From Streptococcus mitis (GTDB lineage Bacteria > Bacillota > Bacilli > Lactobacillales > Streptococcaceae): a stretch of DNA of 64,000 nucleotides. The position numbers and the translations under genes are program-made. Below, one piece after another: positions 19,040 through 29,606 of the stretch; the stretch's first letter is position 1; each line of letters begins with the position of its first letter. The notes below the pieces were generated by a model. The model did no database searches. It was not told where the DNA came from and saw only the letters and a list, made by a program, of their open reading frames with translations. Location of the stretch: NCBI RefSeq assembly GCF_016658865.1, contig NZ_CP067992.1, positions 1,941,001 through 2,005,000 of the forward strand, in the 5' to 3' direction.

Positions 19040-19048
19040 GTTAGTCTC

Positions 19049-19855
19049 CTATTTGATAAAACGTCTTACTAAACTAATAAGTAAAAAGACAGTTACAAAA
19101 ATAATGGTAATACTTGCACTTGCAGGTGTTTCTGCATAGTATGAAATATAAAGTCCTGCTACCATTCCCAAAAACCCAATCGCACTGGCAAGCAACATAA
19201 CCGATTTAAAGTTTTTCCCCAGACGCAGGGCAATACTAGCTGGCAAGACCATAATGGTCGACACCAAAAGAGCTCCTGCTGCTGGAATCATAAGGGCAAT
19301 AGCCACCCCTGTCACCATGTTAAAAAGAATAGACATGGTGCGAACTGGCAGACCATCCACAAAGGCCGTATCCTCATCAAAGGTCAAGATATACATTGGA
19401 CGAAGGAAGAGGAAAGTCAAAATCAAGACAACCGCCGCAATGACAAAGAGGGAAATGACCTGTTCTTCACTAATAGTCACGATTGAACCAAAAAGATACT
19501 GGTCCAAACTCATAGAACTCGAGCTTTTACCCTTGCTCATGACAATCAGAGAAACAGCCAGACCTGTCGACATGAGGATAGCTGTCCCGATTTCCATAAA
19601 ACTCTTGTAAACCGTACGGAGATACTCCAGAAAGACCGCCGCAATCAAGACAATGGCAATCGTAGAAACAGTCGGAGAAATTCCTAGGACCAGACCAAAG
19701 GCTACACCTGAAAGTGAGACGTGGCTAAGAGTATCACTCATCAAACTCTGGCGACGCAAGATAAGGAAGGTTCCAAGAACTGGCGAGAAAAGACTCATTG
19801 CAATAACAGCCAGAAAGGCACGCTGCATAAAGTCATAAGATAATAAACTAAGCAT
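19049..19855 (-). CDS. adcB: Zinc ABC transporter permease AdcB
   Basis: This 268-residue ABC-3 family permease has about seven to eight transmembrane segments. The start [15 protein letters not shown] was chosen because AGGAGGTGGG lies just upstream; this overlaps the adcC end by 8 nt and suggests translational coupling. The motif [15 protein letters not shown] is typical of manganese/zinc permeases. It works with AdcC and AdcA to import zinc. Confidence 0.95.
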   Translation of the reverse strand: MLSLLSYDFMQRAFLAVIAMSLFSPVLGTFLILRRQSLMSDTLSHVSLSGVAFGLVLGISPTVSTIAIVLIAAVFLEYLRTVYKSFMEIGTAILMSTGLAVSLIVMSKGKSSSSMSLDQYLFGSIVTISEEQVISLFVIAAVVLILTFLFLRPMYILTFDEDTAFVDGLPVRTMSILFNMVTGVAIALMIPAAGALLVSTIMVLPASIALRLGKNFKSVMLLASAIGFLGMVAGLYISYYAETPASASITIIFVTVFLLISLVRRFIK

Positions 19856-20552
19856 GGCCCACCTCCTGATCATTCTCATGAACATTGAAACAACGCCATG
19901 GTGAGTCTTGGTTACGGACTAGATGAATATTGCGGTCCGCATAGTCCTTAACTTCTTCAGGATCATGGGTAATCATCAAAACAGCCTTGCCATGATGATG
20001 GGCGCTGTGGTGCATGAGTTCGTAAAATTCATTTTTACTTCCTGCATCCATCCCCGTTGTCGGCTCATCTAGGATAAATACATCTGGGTCAGAAGCAAAC
20101 ATACGCGCGATCACCGCTCGCTGCTTTTGCCCCCCAGAAAGAGACCCCAAGCGTTTGTCTCGGTGTTCCCACATACCAACTGAATCCAGACTAGCCTTTA
20201 TATGCTCCTCATCATGAGCATTCAGGCGACGGAACCAACCCTTTCGCGGATAGCGGCCTGACTTGACAAATTCATAAACCGTACTTGGAAAACCTGCATT
20301 AAAACTGGCAATCTGTTGGGGAAGATAGGCTATTCTCAATTTCTTACCCTGGGTATTTGTCTTTGAAATGGTCACCTTACCAATGCGTGGCTGAAGGATT
20401 CCAAGACTGGCCTTGATGAGTGTCGTCTTAGCTGCCCCATTTTCTCCCGTCAAGGTCACAAATTCCCCACTATCAACACTATAATTGATATGCTCGAGAA
20501 CTGGCTCCTTATCATAATAGAAGGATAAATCCTCTACCGTAATATATCTCAT
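19848..20552 (-). CDS. adcC: Zinc ABC transporter ATP-binding protein AdcC
   Basis: This 234-residue ATPase has the signature [16 protein letters not shown] and Walker [10 protein letters not shown], followed by the switch His in MITHDPEEV. The Walker A region reads GENGAAKTT, where the usual Gly before Lys is Ala (canonical GxxGxGKST/T); this is unusual but may be tolerated. Its start overlaps the adcR stop by one base. Confidence 0.95.
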   Translation of the reverse strand: MRYITVEDLSFYYDKEPVLEHINYSVDSGEFVTLTGENGAAKTTLIKASLGILQPRIGKVTISKTNTQGKKLRIAYLPQQIASFNAGFPSTVYEFVKSGRYPRKGWFRRLNAHDEEHIKASLDSVGMWEHRDKRLGSLSGGQKQRAVIARMFASDPDVFILDEPTTGMDAGSKNEFYELMHHSAHHHGKAVLMITHDPEEVKDYADRNIHLVRNQDSPWRCFNVHENDQEVGHA

Positions 20553-20992
20553 TATTTGATTTCTCCTACTAAAGCAGTCAAAAACCGCTGGATCACTTTT
20601 TGTTCATTTGGAGTAAACTGAGTCGCCACTTGTTCATAAGTTAAAAGTGTATGCTCATGGTGATGATGGTGCTCCTCAGCGATTGGACGAGCCAAATCAG
20701 TCAACTGGTAAAAAATCACACGCGCATCCTTAGGATCTTTAGATGTTTCTAACATCCCTTCCTTAACCAGAGATTTAATGGCCTTGGTAACCGCCGCCTG
20801 ACTGACATTGAGGCGACGGGCTAATTCTGAATTTGTTAAAGATTCTTCTGACAAAAGCATGAGAATATGCTCCTGGGTATTAGTCAGGGCTACCTCACTA
20901 GTACAATGACCTATTAGGATTTCATGCTGATTTTCCGCCTGCAAAATCACCTCGTTCAAAAAAGCATCGATATCCTTAGCTAGCTGTCTCAT
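20552..20992 (-). CDS. adcR: Zinc-responsive MarR-family repressor AdcR
   Basis: This 146-residue MarR-type winged-helix protein has its HTH near 45-75 ([21 protein letters not shown]). The His-rich stretch [11 protein letters not shown] near 110-120 supplies zinc ligands, as in characterised AdcR. Zinc-bound AdcR represses zinc uptake genes. It is first in the operon and autoregulated through the operator at 21057-21068. Confidence 0.96.
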   Translation of the reverse strand: MRQLAKDIDAFLNEVILQAENQHEILIGHCTSEVALTNTQEHILMLLSEESLTNSELARRLNVSQAAVTKAIKSLVKEGMLETSKDPKDARVIFYQLTDLARPIAEEHHHHHEHTLLTYEQVATQFTPNEQKVIQRFLTALVGEIK

Positions 20993-21056
20993 ATCTGACT
21001 CCTTTCCTTTTGGACTTCTCTTTTTTAAGAGAAAAATACTATTCTTTGAAGAATTA

Positions 21057-21079
21057 TTTACTGGTTAATTATATCACAA
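21057..21079 (-). promoter_or_regulatory. AdcR operator and extended -10 promoter
   Basis: Minus-strand reading: TGATATAAT (extended -10; TATAAT at 21073-21068), then TTAACCAGTAAA (21068-21057). The second matches the AdcR box TTAACYRGTTAA with one mismatch. Operator and -10 overlap by one base. Confidence 0.75.
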
Positions 21080-21146
21080 CCAAAAAAAGAGTCAAGAAAA
21101 AATGTGAAAACCAGTTTCATTCTTGAACTCTTCTATATATTATTAT

Positions 21147-22650
<1,504 letters not shown>

Positions 22651-22659
22651 TTATTTCCT

Positions 22660-23904
22660 TTATTTTTTAAACCATAAATCATTCAAAAATCCAGAAAAGA
22701 TCAAGAATGACAGCATGACGACATGGAAGGTGATAACCATGCCAAGCAACTGAATCCAGCGATTCTCAGGTAGAGCAGGCTTCCCTGCTTTTTTCCGTTC
22801 CTTATTGAGCGTTTTTTTCTTGCGAATCCAAGCATCATTGATGACCAATCCAAGTCCATGAAAGAGGCCATAGGCGATGTAGTACCAGGTCACACCATGC
22901 CAAAATCCCATAATCAGCATATTTACAATGTAGGCCACACTTGAGGTTACATTGCGATTCTTAAAGACCTTCTTTCTGGTCAATACCATCACCATTCGCA
23001 TAAAGACAAAGTCACGGAACCAGAAAGACAGACTCATATGCCAACGATTCCAAAATTCCTTTAAATCCCTTGATAAAAAGGGTTTGTTGAAGTTGATAGG
23101 GCTACGGATTCCCATCAAATTTGAAATAGCCAAGGCAAACATAGAGTACCCTGCAAAGTCAAAGAATAGCTCCAGACCAAAGGTATACATGACTGCCAAG
23201 GCATAGTGGTTAAAGAAACCACCTGACTGCAGGGCTAGATTCTTCAGAGGAGGGAGTAAGGTTTCTCCTAAAACATGAGCTAGGATAAACTTATACAAAA
23301 ATCCCCACATGATATAGCGAACAGATTCATCCAGCATATCCATCAACTCATCTCGCTCAGGAATGGTCTGATAATTTTCATTAAACCGCTTAAAGCGATC
23401 GATTGGCCCGCTTGAAAAAGTCGGCATGAAGAGTAGGAAGCGGAGGAATTCCCAGAGGCTAAAATCCTTAATCACTCCATCTCTCAGCTCGATGATAATC
23501 CCAACCGAACGAAAGGTCAGGTAAGAAATTCCCAAAAATCCAAGCAAAGACTGCGTTCCATTGATAGCTGGCTGCACCTTGACAAAGATAATCGGCAGTA
23601 GGGACAGAAAACTAACTAGGTAGAAAACCCACTTACCATCCTTACTTTTTCGATAGTGCTTATAGAAAAGCAAGAGCAATATTTCCCAGCACAGATAAAT
23701 GCCCAAGGCAGCCAATTGATTAGTCTTCCCACCTACCAGCATGGTAACGATAAAGAAGAGACTAACCAATACCTCGTACCAGGCAAAGCGTTTCTTGAAA
23801 AAGAGGCCGATAAAGATGGGCAAGGTTGCAGCAATCACATAGACAAAATACTGAGGATTGCCGTATGGCTCTAAATGAGGAAGCTGTTTAAAGAACTCCA
23901 TCAT
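22660..23904 (-). CDS. dltB: D-alanyl transfer MBOAT protein DltB
   Basis: This 414-residue multi-pass MBOAT protein has the active histidine in [11 protein letters not shown] and the upstream motif [18 protein letters not shown]. It moves D-Ala from DltC across the membrane by way of DltX. Its start overlaps the dltA stop (ATGATG within the dltA tail), indicating coupled translation. Confidence 0.96.
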   Translation of the reverse strand: MMEFFKQLPHLEPYGNPQYFVYVIAATLPIFIGLFFKKRFAWYEVLVSLFFIVTMLVGGKTNQLAALGIYLCWEILLLLFYKHYRKSKDGKWVFYLVSFLSLLPIIFVKVQPAINGTQSLLGFLGISYLTFRSVGIIIELRDGVIKDFSLWEFLRFLLFMPTFSSGPIDRFKRFNENYQTIPERDELMDMLDESVRYIMWGFLYKFILAHVLGETLLPPLKNLALQSGGFFNHYALAVMYTFGLELFFDFAGYSMFALAISNLMGIRSPINFNKPFLSRDLKEFWNRWHMSLSFWFRDFVFMRMVMVLTRKKVFKNRNVTSSVAYIVNMLIMGFWHGVTWYYIAYGLFHGLGLVINDAWIRKKKTLNKERKKAGKPALPENRWIQLLGMVITFHVVMLSFLIFSGFLNDLWFKK

Positions 23905-25451
23905 CTCCTATTTACCTCATTAATCAATCCTTTGATATCAATTTTTCCATTTGGAGTCAGTGGCAAACTGTCTCGATAAAGGAATTTGGACGGCATCATA
24001 TAAGACATCATAATATCTGTCAAGTCTTCCTTAATGGCCTTGGTAATATCGATATCACGCTCAAACTGCTCACGAACACCATCTTTTAAGATGACATAGG
24101 CTAGAAGATTTTGCACCTTGTGGTCTTTATTATAGCGCGGTACTGCAACAGCAGACTCGATAAAGCGAGACTTATTGAGGTTTTGAGAGACATCTTCTAA
24201 CTCAATGCGGTAACCGTTGAACTTAATCTGGAAGTCCATGCGTCCGCCGTAGAGAAGCAAGCCTTCATCTGTCATGGTTCCCACATCACCTGTGTGATAA
24301 GCTGGCAGACCTTCAAACTCAAAGAAGGCTTCTGCTGTTTTTTCAGGATTATTCATATAACCTTTTGAGACGGCCGGTCCTGAAACAATGATTTCTCCCT
24401 GTTCACCATTTGGCAGTTTATTTCCTTCCTCGTCAATGATAAAGGTTGGAGAATCAGCCTTGGTATAGCCGATTGGGAGGCGTTTGAGAGTAGCTAGCAT
24501 CTCGTCTGTCACAGCAACTGCTGACAAAGCTACTGTCGCTTCTGTTGGGCCGTAAGCATTGATAATACGGGCATTTGGGAAACGTTCGCGCAGTTTTTGA
24601 GCCGTTTTAACCGTCAATTCTTCGCCATCAAAGTAAAAATGCGTGATGCCAGGCATTTTCTCGCCATTAAAGTCTTCTGACAACATAGCCATATCCACAA
24701 AAGAAGGCGTTGAAGTCCAGATAGCGATTGGCAATGAAAAAATGGTCGCAAAGAGTTGCTTAAAGTCCTGAGTAATAGCTGAAGGAAGGGCAAAAAGCGT
24801 ACCTCCCAGTGCCAAGGTCGGCGCCCAGTACATGACGGACAGGTCAAAAGAATAAGGTGGCTGAGCCAGCATTTGCGGACGACTTGGCGTCGCAAATTCC
24901 TTATCCGTAATCATCCAGTTGGTAAAACTGAGGAGGTTATCATGGGAAATCTGCACTCCCTTTGGCTTACCAGTCGTACCAGAAGTAAAGATAATATAGT
25001 AGTTATCATCACCCTTGACTGGATGCGTAATCTCATAACTAGTCCCTTGAGCAAAGGCTTCTTGAACCTGAGCTAGATTCATTATCGGTGTAGAAGCCTT
25101 CTCCAATGGAAAATCTGAGATAGCAATAATCAAGCTTGGCTCTGCTACTTCTAAAATAGCCGAAACTCGCTCCAAGGCTGAATGGCTGTCAATGGGAATG
25201 TAGGCATGTCCTGACTTAGTCAGCGCTACAAAAGTTGCCAACATTTCATATTCTTGGCCACCAAAAACGACCACAGGAGACTTCTCTGGCAAATTCATCT
25301 GGTCAATAACTGCAGCCAAACTGTCCGAATCAGCCTTTAAATCGCCATAAGTATGTTCCTGCCCCAAAACATTGTAAACAGGATAGCTAGGCTGTGTCTG
25401 AGCAAAATGCTCAATGGTTTCAATCATATCTACGATTGCTTTATTTGACAT
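23901..25451 (-). CDS. dltA: D-alanine--D-alanyl carrier protein ligase DltA
   Basis: The 516-residue AMP-forming ligase has the P-loop [14 protein letters not shown] near 152-165, [11 protein letters not shown] near 290-300, YHTGD, and the C-terminal lysine in TPNGKIDIK. It activates D-alanine as D-Ala-AMP and loads DltC. AAGGAG lies before the ATG. DltX is 20 nt upstream. Confidence 0.97.
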   Translation of the reverse strand: MSNKAIVDMIETIEHFAQTQPSYPVYNVLGQEHTYGDLKADSDSLAAVIDQMNLPEKSPVVVFGGQEYEMLATFVALTKSGHAYIPIDSHSALERVSAILEVAEPSLIIAISDFPLEKASTPIMNLAQVQEAFAQGTSYEITHPVKGDDNYYIIFTSGTTGKPKGVQISHDNLLSFTNWMITDKEFATPSRPQMLAQPPYSFDLSVMYWAPTLALGGTLFALPSAITQDFKQLFATIFSLPIAIWTSTPSFVDMAMLSEDFNGEKMPGITHFYFDGEELTVKTAQKLRERFPNARIINAYGPTEATVALSAVAVTDEMLATLKRLPIGYTKADSPTFIIDEEGNKLPNGEQGEIIVSGPAVSKGYMNNPEKTAEAFFEFEGLPAYHTGDVGTMTDEGLLLYGGRMDFQIKFNGYRIELEDVSQNLNKSRFIESAVAVPRYNKDHKVQNLLAYVILKDGVREQFERDIDITKAIKEDLTDIMMSYMMPSKFLYRDSLPLTPNGKIDIKGLINEVNRR

Positions 25452-25471
25452 AATAAGGATTCTCCTTCAAG

Positions 25472-25603
25472 TTAAAATTCATTATAGATAAAGCTTCCTT
25501 GACCCTGACCAAGATAGCTAAAGAAGTAAAGCAGCCCTAGAAAGATAAGAAAATACAAGGCTGTCCGACCAAGAAATATGTACAATTCTTTTCTCTGTTT
25601 CAT
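25472..25603 (-). CDS. dltX: DltX microprotein of the canonical dlt operon
   Basis: This 43-residue protein begins MKQRKELYIFLGRTALY, has a single transmembrane segment (about 13-30) and ends in FIYNEF. The FxYxxF C-terminal motif is the DltX hallmark; its Tyr is reported as the D-alanyl acceptor between DltB and DltD. It is the first gene of the operon, after a strong promoter at 25676-25705. No strong Shine-Dalgarno is seen; TTTTTCTTG precedes the ATG. Confidence 0.93.
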   Translation of the reverse strand: MKQRKELYIFLGRTALYFLIFLGLLYFFSYLGQGQGSFIYNEF

Positions 25604-25675
25604 CAAGAAAAACCATTCATTTCTGTAATTTTCCGCTAAAATAAAATCAATTTCTTACTAATTTATTTTTCTGCT

Positions 25676-25705
25676 ATTATACCACTTTATAGACTAGTTT
25701 TTCAA
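25676..25705 (-). promoter_or_regulatory. dltXABCD promoter
   Basis: Minus-strand reading: TTGAAA (25705-25700), an 18-nt spacer, TATAAT (25681-25676), with TGG just before the -10 (extended). The start codon of dltX is 72 nt downstream. Confidence 0.75.
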
Positions 25706-25789
25706 TTGTTTACCCGTCTATTTTCACTACGTTCCAGTAACATTAATTTGTTCCATATGATTCTTTCTAATGATAGTTTGAATGCTTTT

Positions 25790-25925
25790 CAGTATAAATT
25801 ATATGGGGCTACAATAAAGTAGGCTCCATACTACCTATAGAGGATGTCTCCACTATAAATATTATAGAGCCTTATCTTATGTCTCACTTTATCGGTGCAG
25901 TTCCCTTTATCTAGAGTTTTTTATA
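25790..25925. other. Structured non-coding stretch, possible insertion-sequence remnant
   Basis: Two adjacent imperfect hairpins (about 25803-25832 and 25838-25860) are followed by a segment reading AGAGCCTTATCTTATGTCTC. By recall this resembles terminal regions of streptococcal IS630-type elements. A weakly similar GAGACAAAA stretch lies near 28616 on the other side of the second dlt module. No transposase is present. Confidence 0.3.
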
Positions 25926-25935
25926 GTATGTAATC

Positions 25936-26094
25936 CTAAAATTCACTATAGATAAATTCTTGAATGTTCGAAAAATCGGTCACAAAACAATAAATCACGA
26001 TGCTTAAGATAACCGTATAGAAAAATAACGTCCACAAGATTAAACGGTGTGTGTTAGTTAGCTTGGTTTGCAAATTTGTAAAGCTCTTTTTCAA
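25936..26094 (-). CDS. DltX-like microprotein of the second dlt-like module
   Basis: A 52-residue frame with TTG start (MKKSFTNLQTKLTNTHRL) has one transmembrane segment (about 17-38) and ends FIYSEF, the same FxYxxF motif as DltX. AAAGGA lies 10 nt before this TTG. A shorter 45-residue form could start at TTG 26073. The frame opens after a TGA, so no ATG or GTG start is possible. It overlaps the 3' end of the DltD-like gene by 41 nt in another frame. Its order after dltB2 and dltD2 is the same set of parts as the canonical operon, rearranged. The function is inferred from the motif. Confidence 0.72.
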   Translation of the reverse strand: MKKSFTNLQTKLTNTHRLILWTLFFYTVILSIVIYCFVTDFSNIQEFIYSEF

Positions 26095-27226
26095 CTTCCA
26101 TCCATCCTTTCACTCCAACGTGCATCACATCAAATAAAAAGTAATCATCATACTCTCTGTTTCCATAGTTTAATACCGTTGCACCATGGCTTTTTGCGAC
26201 ATCTTCTATTTTTTTATAAGTTTTCTCCCGCATCTCTCTTGAGACACCTGTGTAGTCATTCCATTTACCATTTACTGGGAAAATAATGACCTCAACTTCA
26301 ATGCCCAATTCCTTGGCAACTGTCAAGAAGAGTTCCATATCTGAATACTCTGGTGACTCCAGATAACTCAAATCTTTATTAGAATCTTTCAGAGATACAT
26401 AGCGATCTTTTAAGTAGGTATTGTAGTAGTTATTATCAACAGCATAATCATTATTGTCTGTTTTCTTTTTGACCTCTTCTACAAACTGATTCGTCATTTT
26501 CTCCCAATCATAGTCTGGGGTTTTATCCCCTAGTGAAGGATAAGCTGATTTGGCATGTTTTTGATAAAAAGTCTGTTTGAGTTTAAAGGAATAAATCGCG
26601 TTATCGAACTCTAATAGTTTTTTATCAACAATCGTTCCTTTCTCATCTATGAAATAACTTTTGTATTTTTTGTAGATGTCATTTTGTTGCTTGTTCCCCT
26701 TGGTAATCTCGATAATGCGATTGATTAGTTTTTCTTTCGTTTCCTTACTAATCTTGTCATTATCTAGCATGTGGAAAATATGTTCCTGAGAAGCCTTATT
26801 CAAAAAGGCATCTTGATGGGTCCCATCTTTTTCAAACCACTGAACCGACTCTATTATAGCCACTTTTCGCTTAGTCATAGATCCTTCAATTGAGCCCAAG
26901 GTCGTAGCCTGAATGATGTTTTGTGAATAGCTGGTTCCAATCTGCATGATATTAAAATCGTTGTAGTTAAAAATTTTATTGGGATGATAGTCTTCATTTA
27001 TCGTTGCAACCAACTCAGATGACCCCAATAAAACCAATGTATTGGGAGTGATATTGCTTGTTAAAATATCTCTACTTTTATACTTTTCATACGAAGTGCT
27101 ATAGCGAATACTATTATCCTTTACTTTATAATAATCATCAATCTTCTTGACGTATGTCACATTTAAAAGCGCAAGCGTCGCAATTACGAGCACAAGCGAT
27201 AGCAAAAATGCTTTTAGTTTAATCAT
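26054..27226 (-). CDS. DltD-like SGNH acyltransferase (second copy)
   Basis: This 390-residue paralogue of DltD has one N-terminal membrane anchor (about 5-25), a serine motif VLLGSSEL near 67-74, and a C-terminal catalytic DVMHVGVKGW. It is clearly diverged from the canonical DltD, though the C-terminal LGIEVEVIIFPVNGKWNDYTG matches the DltD pattern. It lies 47 nt after dltB2 and overlaps the DltX-like gene. It probably attaches an acyl group to a surface polymer; whether the group is D-alanine and which polymer is modified are unknown. Confidence 0.85.
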   Translation of the reverse strand: MIKLKAFLLSLVLVIATLALLNVTYVKKIDDYYKVKDNSIRYSTSYEKYKSRDILTSNITPNTLVLLGSSELVATINEDYHPNKIFNYNDFNIMQIGTSYSQNIIQATTLGSIEGSMTKRKVAIIESVQWFEKDGTHQDAFLNKASQEHIFHMLDNDKISKETKEKLINRIIEITKGNKQQNDIYKKYKSYFIDEKGTIVDKKLLEFDNAIYSFKLKQTFYQKHAKSAYPSLGDKTPDYDWEKMTNQFVEEVKKKTDNNDYAVDNNYYNTYLKDRYVSLKDSNKDLSYLESPEYSDMELFLTVAKELGIEVEVIIFPVNGKWNDYTGVSREMREKTYKKIEDVAKSHGATVLNYGNREYDDYFLFDVMHVGVKGWMEVEKELYKFANQAN

Positions 27227-27273
27227 CTCGTTTTATCCTATCCCTTCGATCCGTCCAATCTCTTTTCAAGTTC

Positions 27274-28428
27274 TTATCTCTTTAAAATCGTCAGTAAGAT
27301 TTTATAAGGTTCACCTGAAAAGATAAAGAAACCAATCATAACCAAATTCATGGTCACAAACCAACTCAGTAGCTTATACCAATCTTTATTTTTATTTTTC
27401 TTATAAAAATTGCTTTTCTTTTGATACACTTCAAATCCAGCCATCAAGACACCGTGATAAAAACCATAAACAATGTAGCTAACACTAAGGCCATGCCAAA
27501 AACCCATGACCAACATATTGACCATATAGGCATAGGTTGCATTGTGTAGTCTATTTTTAAACCATTTTTTCCTGATAACCTGCATCAATACTCTTGAAAA
27601 TACAAAATCTCTCAACCAGGTCGACAAGGTGATATGCCACCTGGTCCAGAAATCCTTGATATCGACACTCAAGAAAGGTTTATTAAAGTTCATCGGTGTC
27701 TGAATACCTAGAATGTTGCTACTTCCAACGGCCATTAGACTATAGCCTGCAAAGTCGAAGAACAGATACAAGGTATAGAGGTACATATACTTGATTGAGT
27801 AAACGACTGTGCCAGTATTATTTAGAGCGAGTAACATCTGGTAAACATAGGTTGATAAAACAACCTTGTAAAGAAGGCCTAGAACGATACGATACACACC
27901 GTCCCCTGCTAACTCTAGATACTCTTTTCGAGGCATGACCTCGTTTATCTCTTTTAAAAATCTCCTACTCCGATCAATCGGACCAGCACTAACTGTAGGG
28001 AAAAAAAGTAAAAATTGCAGGTAGTCTTTTATACTAATCTTTTCTTTAATCAAGCCATCCGATATCTCCAGCATGATCTGAATGGTCTTAAAGGACATGT
28101 AAGAAATGCCAATAAAGGCCAACAAATGCAGAGAAGTCAAGGCAAAGACTTTATTGATCACTAAAGGAAGAATGGAAAGGAAAACCAGTGGTTTCAGCCG
28201 CTTTGCCTCTATCCTCTGTGCTAGAAAAACTAGAAAATATTGGTAAATGACAAAGGCAAGTAAATAGACAATCATTGCTCTACTCTTGCCATAAATAGCT
28301 CCTGCAAATAAGAGGGAGAGCACCAAAATATAGTAGTCCTTACGTTTTTCAAAAAAGTTTACTACAAAACCAATTAGTAAAACTACAAACAAAAGAAGGA
28401 AAAACTCATTCCCCTCGAAATAATTCAT
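27274..28428 (-). CDS. DltB-like MBOAT acyl transporter (second copy)
   Basis: The 384-residue multi-pass MBOAT is read from ATG MNYFEGNEFF, with AAAGGAG 10 nt upstream; a TTG three codons earlier is too close to the ribosome site. The motifs DFWTRWHITLSTWLRDFVF and MGFWHGLSVSY hold the active His. It is diverged from DltB but keeps the whole fold. It is first in a dltB2-dltD2-dltX2 transcript. No dltA or dltC accompanies it, so it must share the canonical DltA/DltC or use another donor. Confidence 0.87.
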   Translation of the reverse strand: MNYFEGNEFFLLLFVVLLIGFVVNFFEKRKDYYILVLSLLFAGAIYGKSRAMIVYLLAFVIYQYFLVFLAQRIEAKRLKPLVFLSILPLVINKVFALTSLHLLAFIGISYMSFKTIQIMLEISDGLIKEKISIKDYLQFLLFFPTVSAGPIDRSRRFLKEINEVMPRKEYLELAGDGVYRIVLGLLYKVVLSTYVYQMLLALNNTGTVVYSIKYMYLYTLYLFFDFAGYSLMAVGSSNILGIQTPMNFNKPFLSVDIKDFWTRWHITLSTWLRDFVFSRVLMQVIRKKWFKNRLHNATYAYMVNMLVMGFWHGLSVSYIVYGFYHGVLMAGFEVYQKKSNFYKKNKNKDWYKLLSWFVTMNLVMIGFFIFSGEPYKILLTILKR

Positions 28429-28832
28429 ACCAGCCAAACTCCTTTTTTCTTTTTCTCATCTCTTGATTTATCTTTTTAAGATTAGTTCCTATCATATTAC
28501 CAAGGATAGTTAACTTTATTCATTATATCATAATTTAAAAACTAAAAATACTTCTGTTATTTTATTTCTTAAAATAAAAAATCCAACTGACTCTCAGTAC
28601 TGAACCCCAATAATGAGACAAAATTATTCACACCATAAATAAAATTCAAGAACAAAAAATTGATGAAGGAAGCAGTGAAAGATTCTGCCTTTTTAGCTAA
28701 AATAGTAATCAACACCAGTATACAAACTTAAAAAAATCAAAACGACCAAAATGAAGTGAGAAAGTGCTCCTTATTTTGGTCGTTTTTTGTAAGTTATGTT
28801 TATTACGGTATGAATAATTGAGTTTTAATATC
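28429..28832. other. Intergenic region with dltB2 promoter and glp terminator
   Basis: On minus, an extended -10 TGATATAAT (TATAAT at 28527-28522) lies about 95 nt before dltB2. Between 28570 and 28740 I see no gene. A stretch near 28598-28620 (GAACCCCAATAATGAGACAA) looks like mobile-element debris but cannot be identified. Confidence 0.45.
28741..28784. terminator. Terminator of glpKOF (probably bidirectional)
   Basis: AACGACCAAAAT and ATTTTGGTCGTT form a 12-bp perfect stem with a 20-nt loop. T-runs follow in both directions. Confidence 0.85.
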
Positions 28833-29537
28833 TTAGAAAAGTGAGAATACAAGCACGGCCAAGGCTGCACCGATAACAGGTCCTACAACTGGAATCCAAG
28901 CATAAGACCAGTCTCCGTCTCCCTTGTTTGGAATTGGCAAGATGCTGTGCATGATACGAGGGCCAAGGTCACGCGCAGGGTTCAAGGCATAGCCTGTTGT
29001 CCCACCAAGTGATAGACCAATACCGACAATCAACGTTCCCACTGCGAAGGTTCCGATACCTGCCTGAAAATCGTACAGCCCCAAAGCAAAGATTGTCAAT
29101 ACCAAAACAAAGGTGCCAAGGATTTCGCTGATCAAGTTAGAAACTGTATCCTTGATGGCTGGACCAGTGCTGAAGGTTGCTAGGATATTGCCTGCATTTT
29201 CTTCTGCCTCATAATGCGGTTTGAATTGCAACCAAACCAAAATCTGACCGAGCATAGCCCCTGCAAACTGAGCTAGGATATAAGGGAAAACGGAAGCCCA
29301 AGGCAAACCACCTTTTAAGGCTACACCAATAGTCACCGCTGGATTTAAATGAGCCGGACTGAGCTTGCCAGATACAAAGACTGCAACGGCAACGGCAATC
29401 CCCCAACCCATAGTAATCACAATCCAACCTGAATTGTTACTCTTAGTTTTTGGAAGAACCACACCTGCAACAACACCATTTCCTAGAAGAATCAGGATTA
29501 AAGTCCCCAAAAATTCTCCAAATAATTCATTCATCAT
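28833..29537 (-). CDS. glpF: Glycerol facilitator GlpF
   Basis: This 234-residue aquaglyceroporin has six transmembrane segments and the two half-helix motifs HLNPAVTIG and ALNPARDLG (NPA boxes). The Asp after the second NPAR is typical of glycerol channels. The start MMNELFGEF was chosen because GGAGA lies 9 nt upstream; the longer frame lacks a site. It is third in glpK-glpO-glpF. Confidence 0.95.
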   Translation of the reverse strand: MMNELFGEFLGTLILILLGNGVVAGVVLPKTKSNNSGWIVITMGWGIAVAVAVFVSGKLSPAHLNPAVTIGVALKGGLPWASVFPYILAQFAGAMLGQILVWLQFKPHYEAEENAGNILATFSTGPAIKDTVSNLISEILGTFVLVLTIFALGLYDFQAGIGTFAVGTLIVGIGLSLGGTTGYALNPARDLGPRIMHSILPIPNKGDGDWSYAWIPVVGPVIGAALAVLVFSLF

Positions 29538-29606
29538 CTTTCTGTCTCCATTAAAAAGAAGGGGCGGGCGACAAGGAATGCTGCCCTCCACATCTTTTCC
29601 TTTTTC

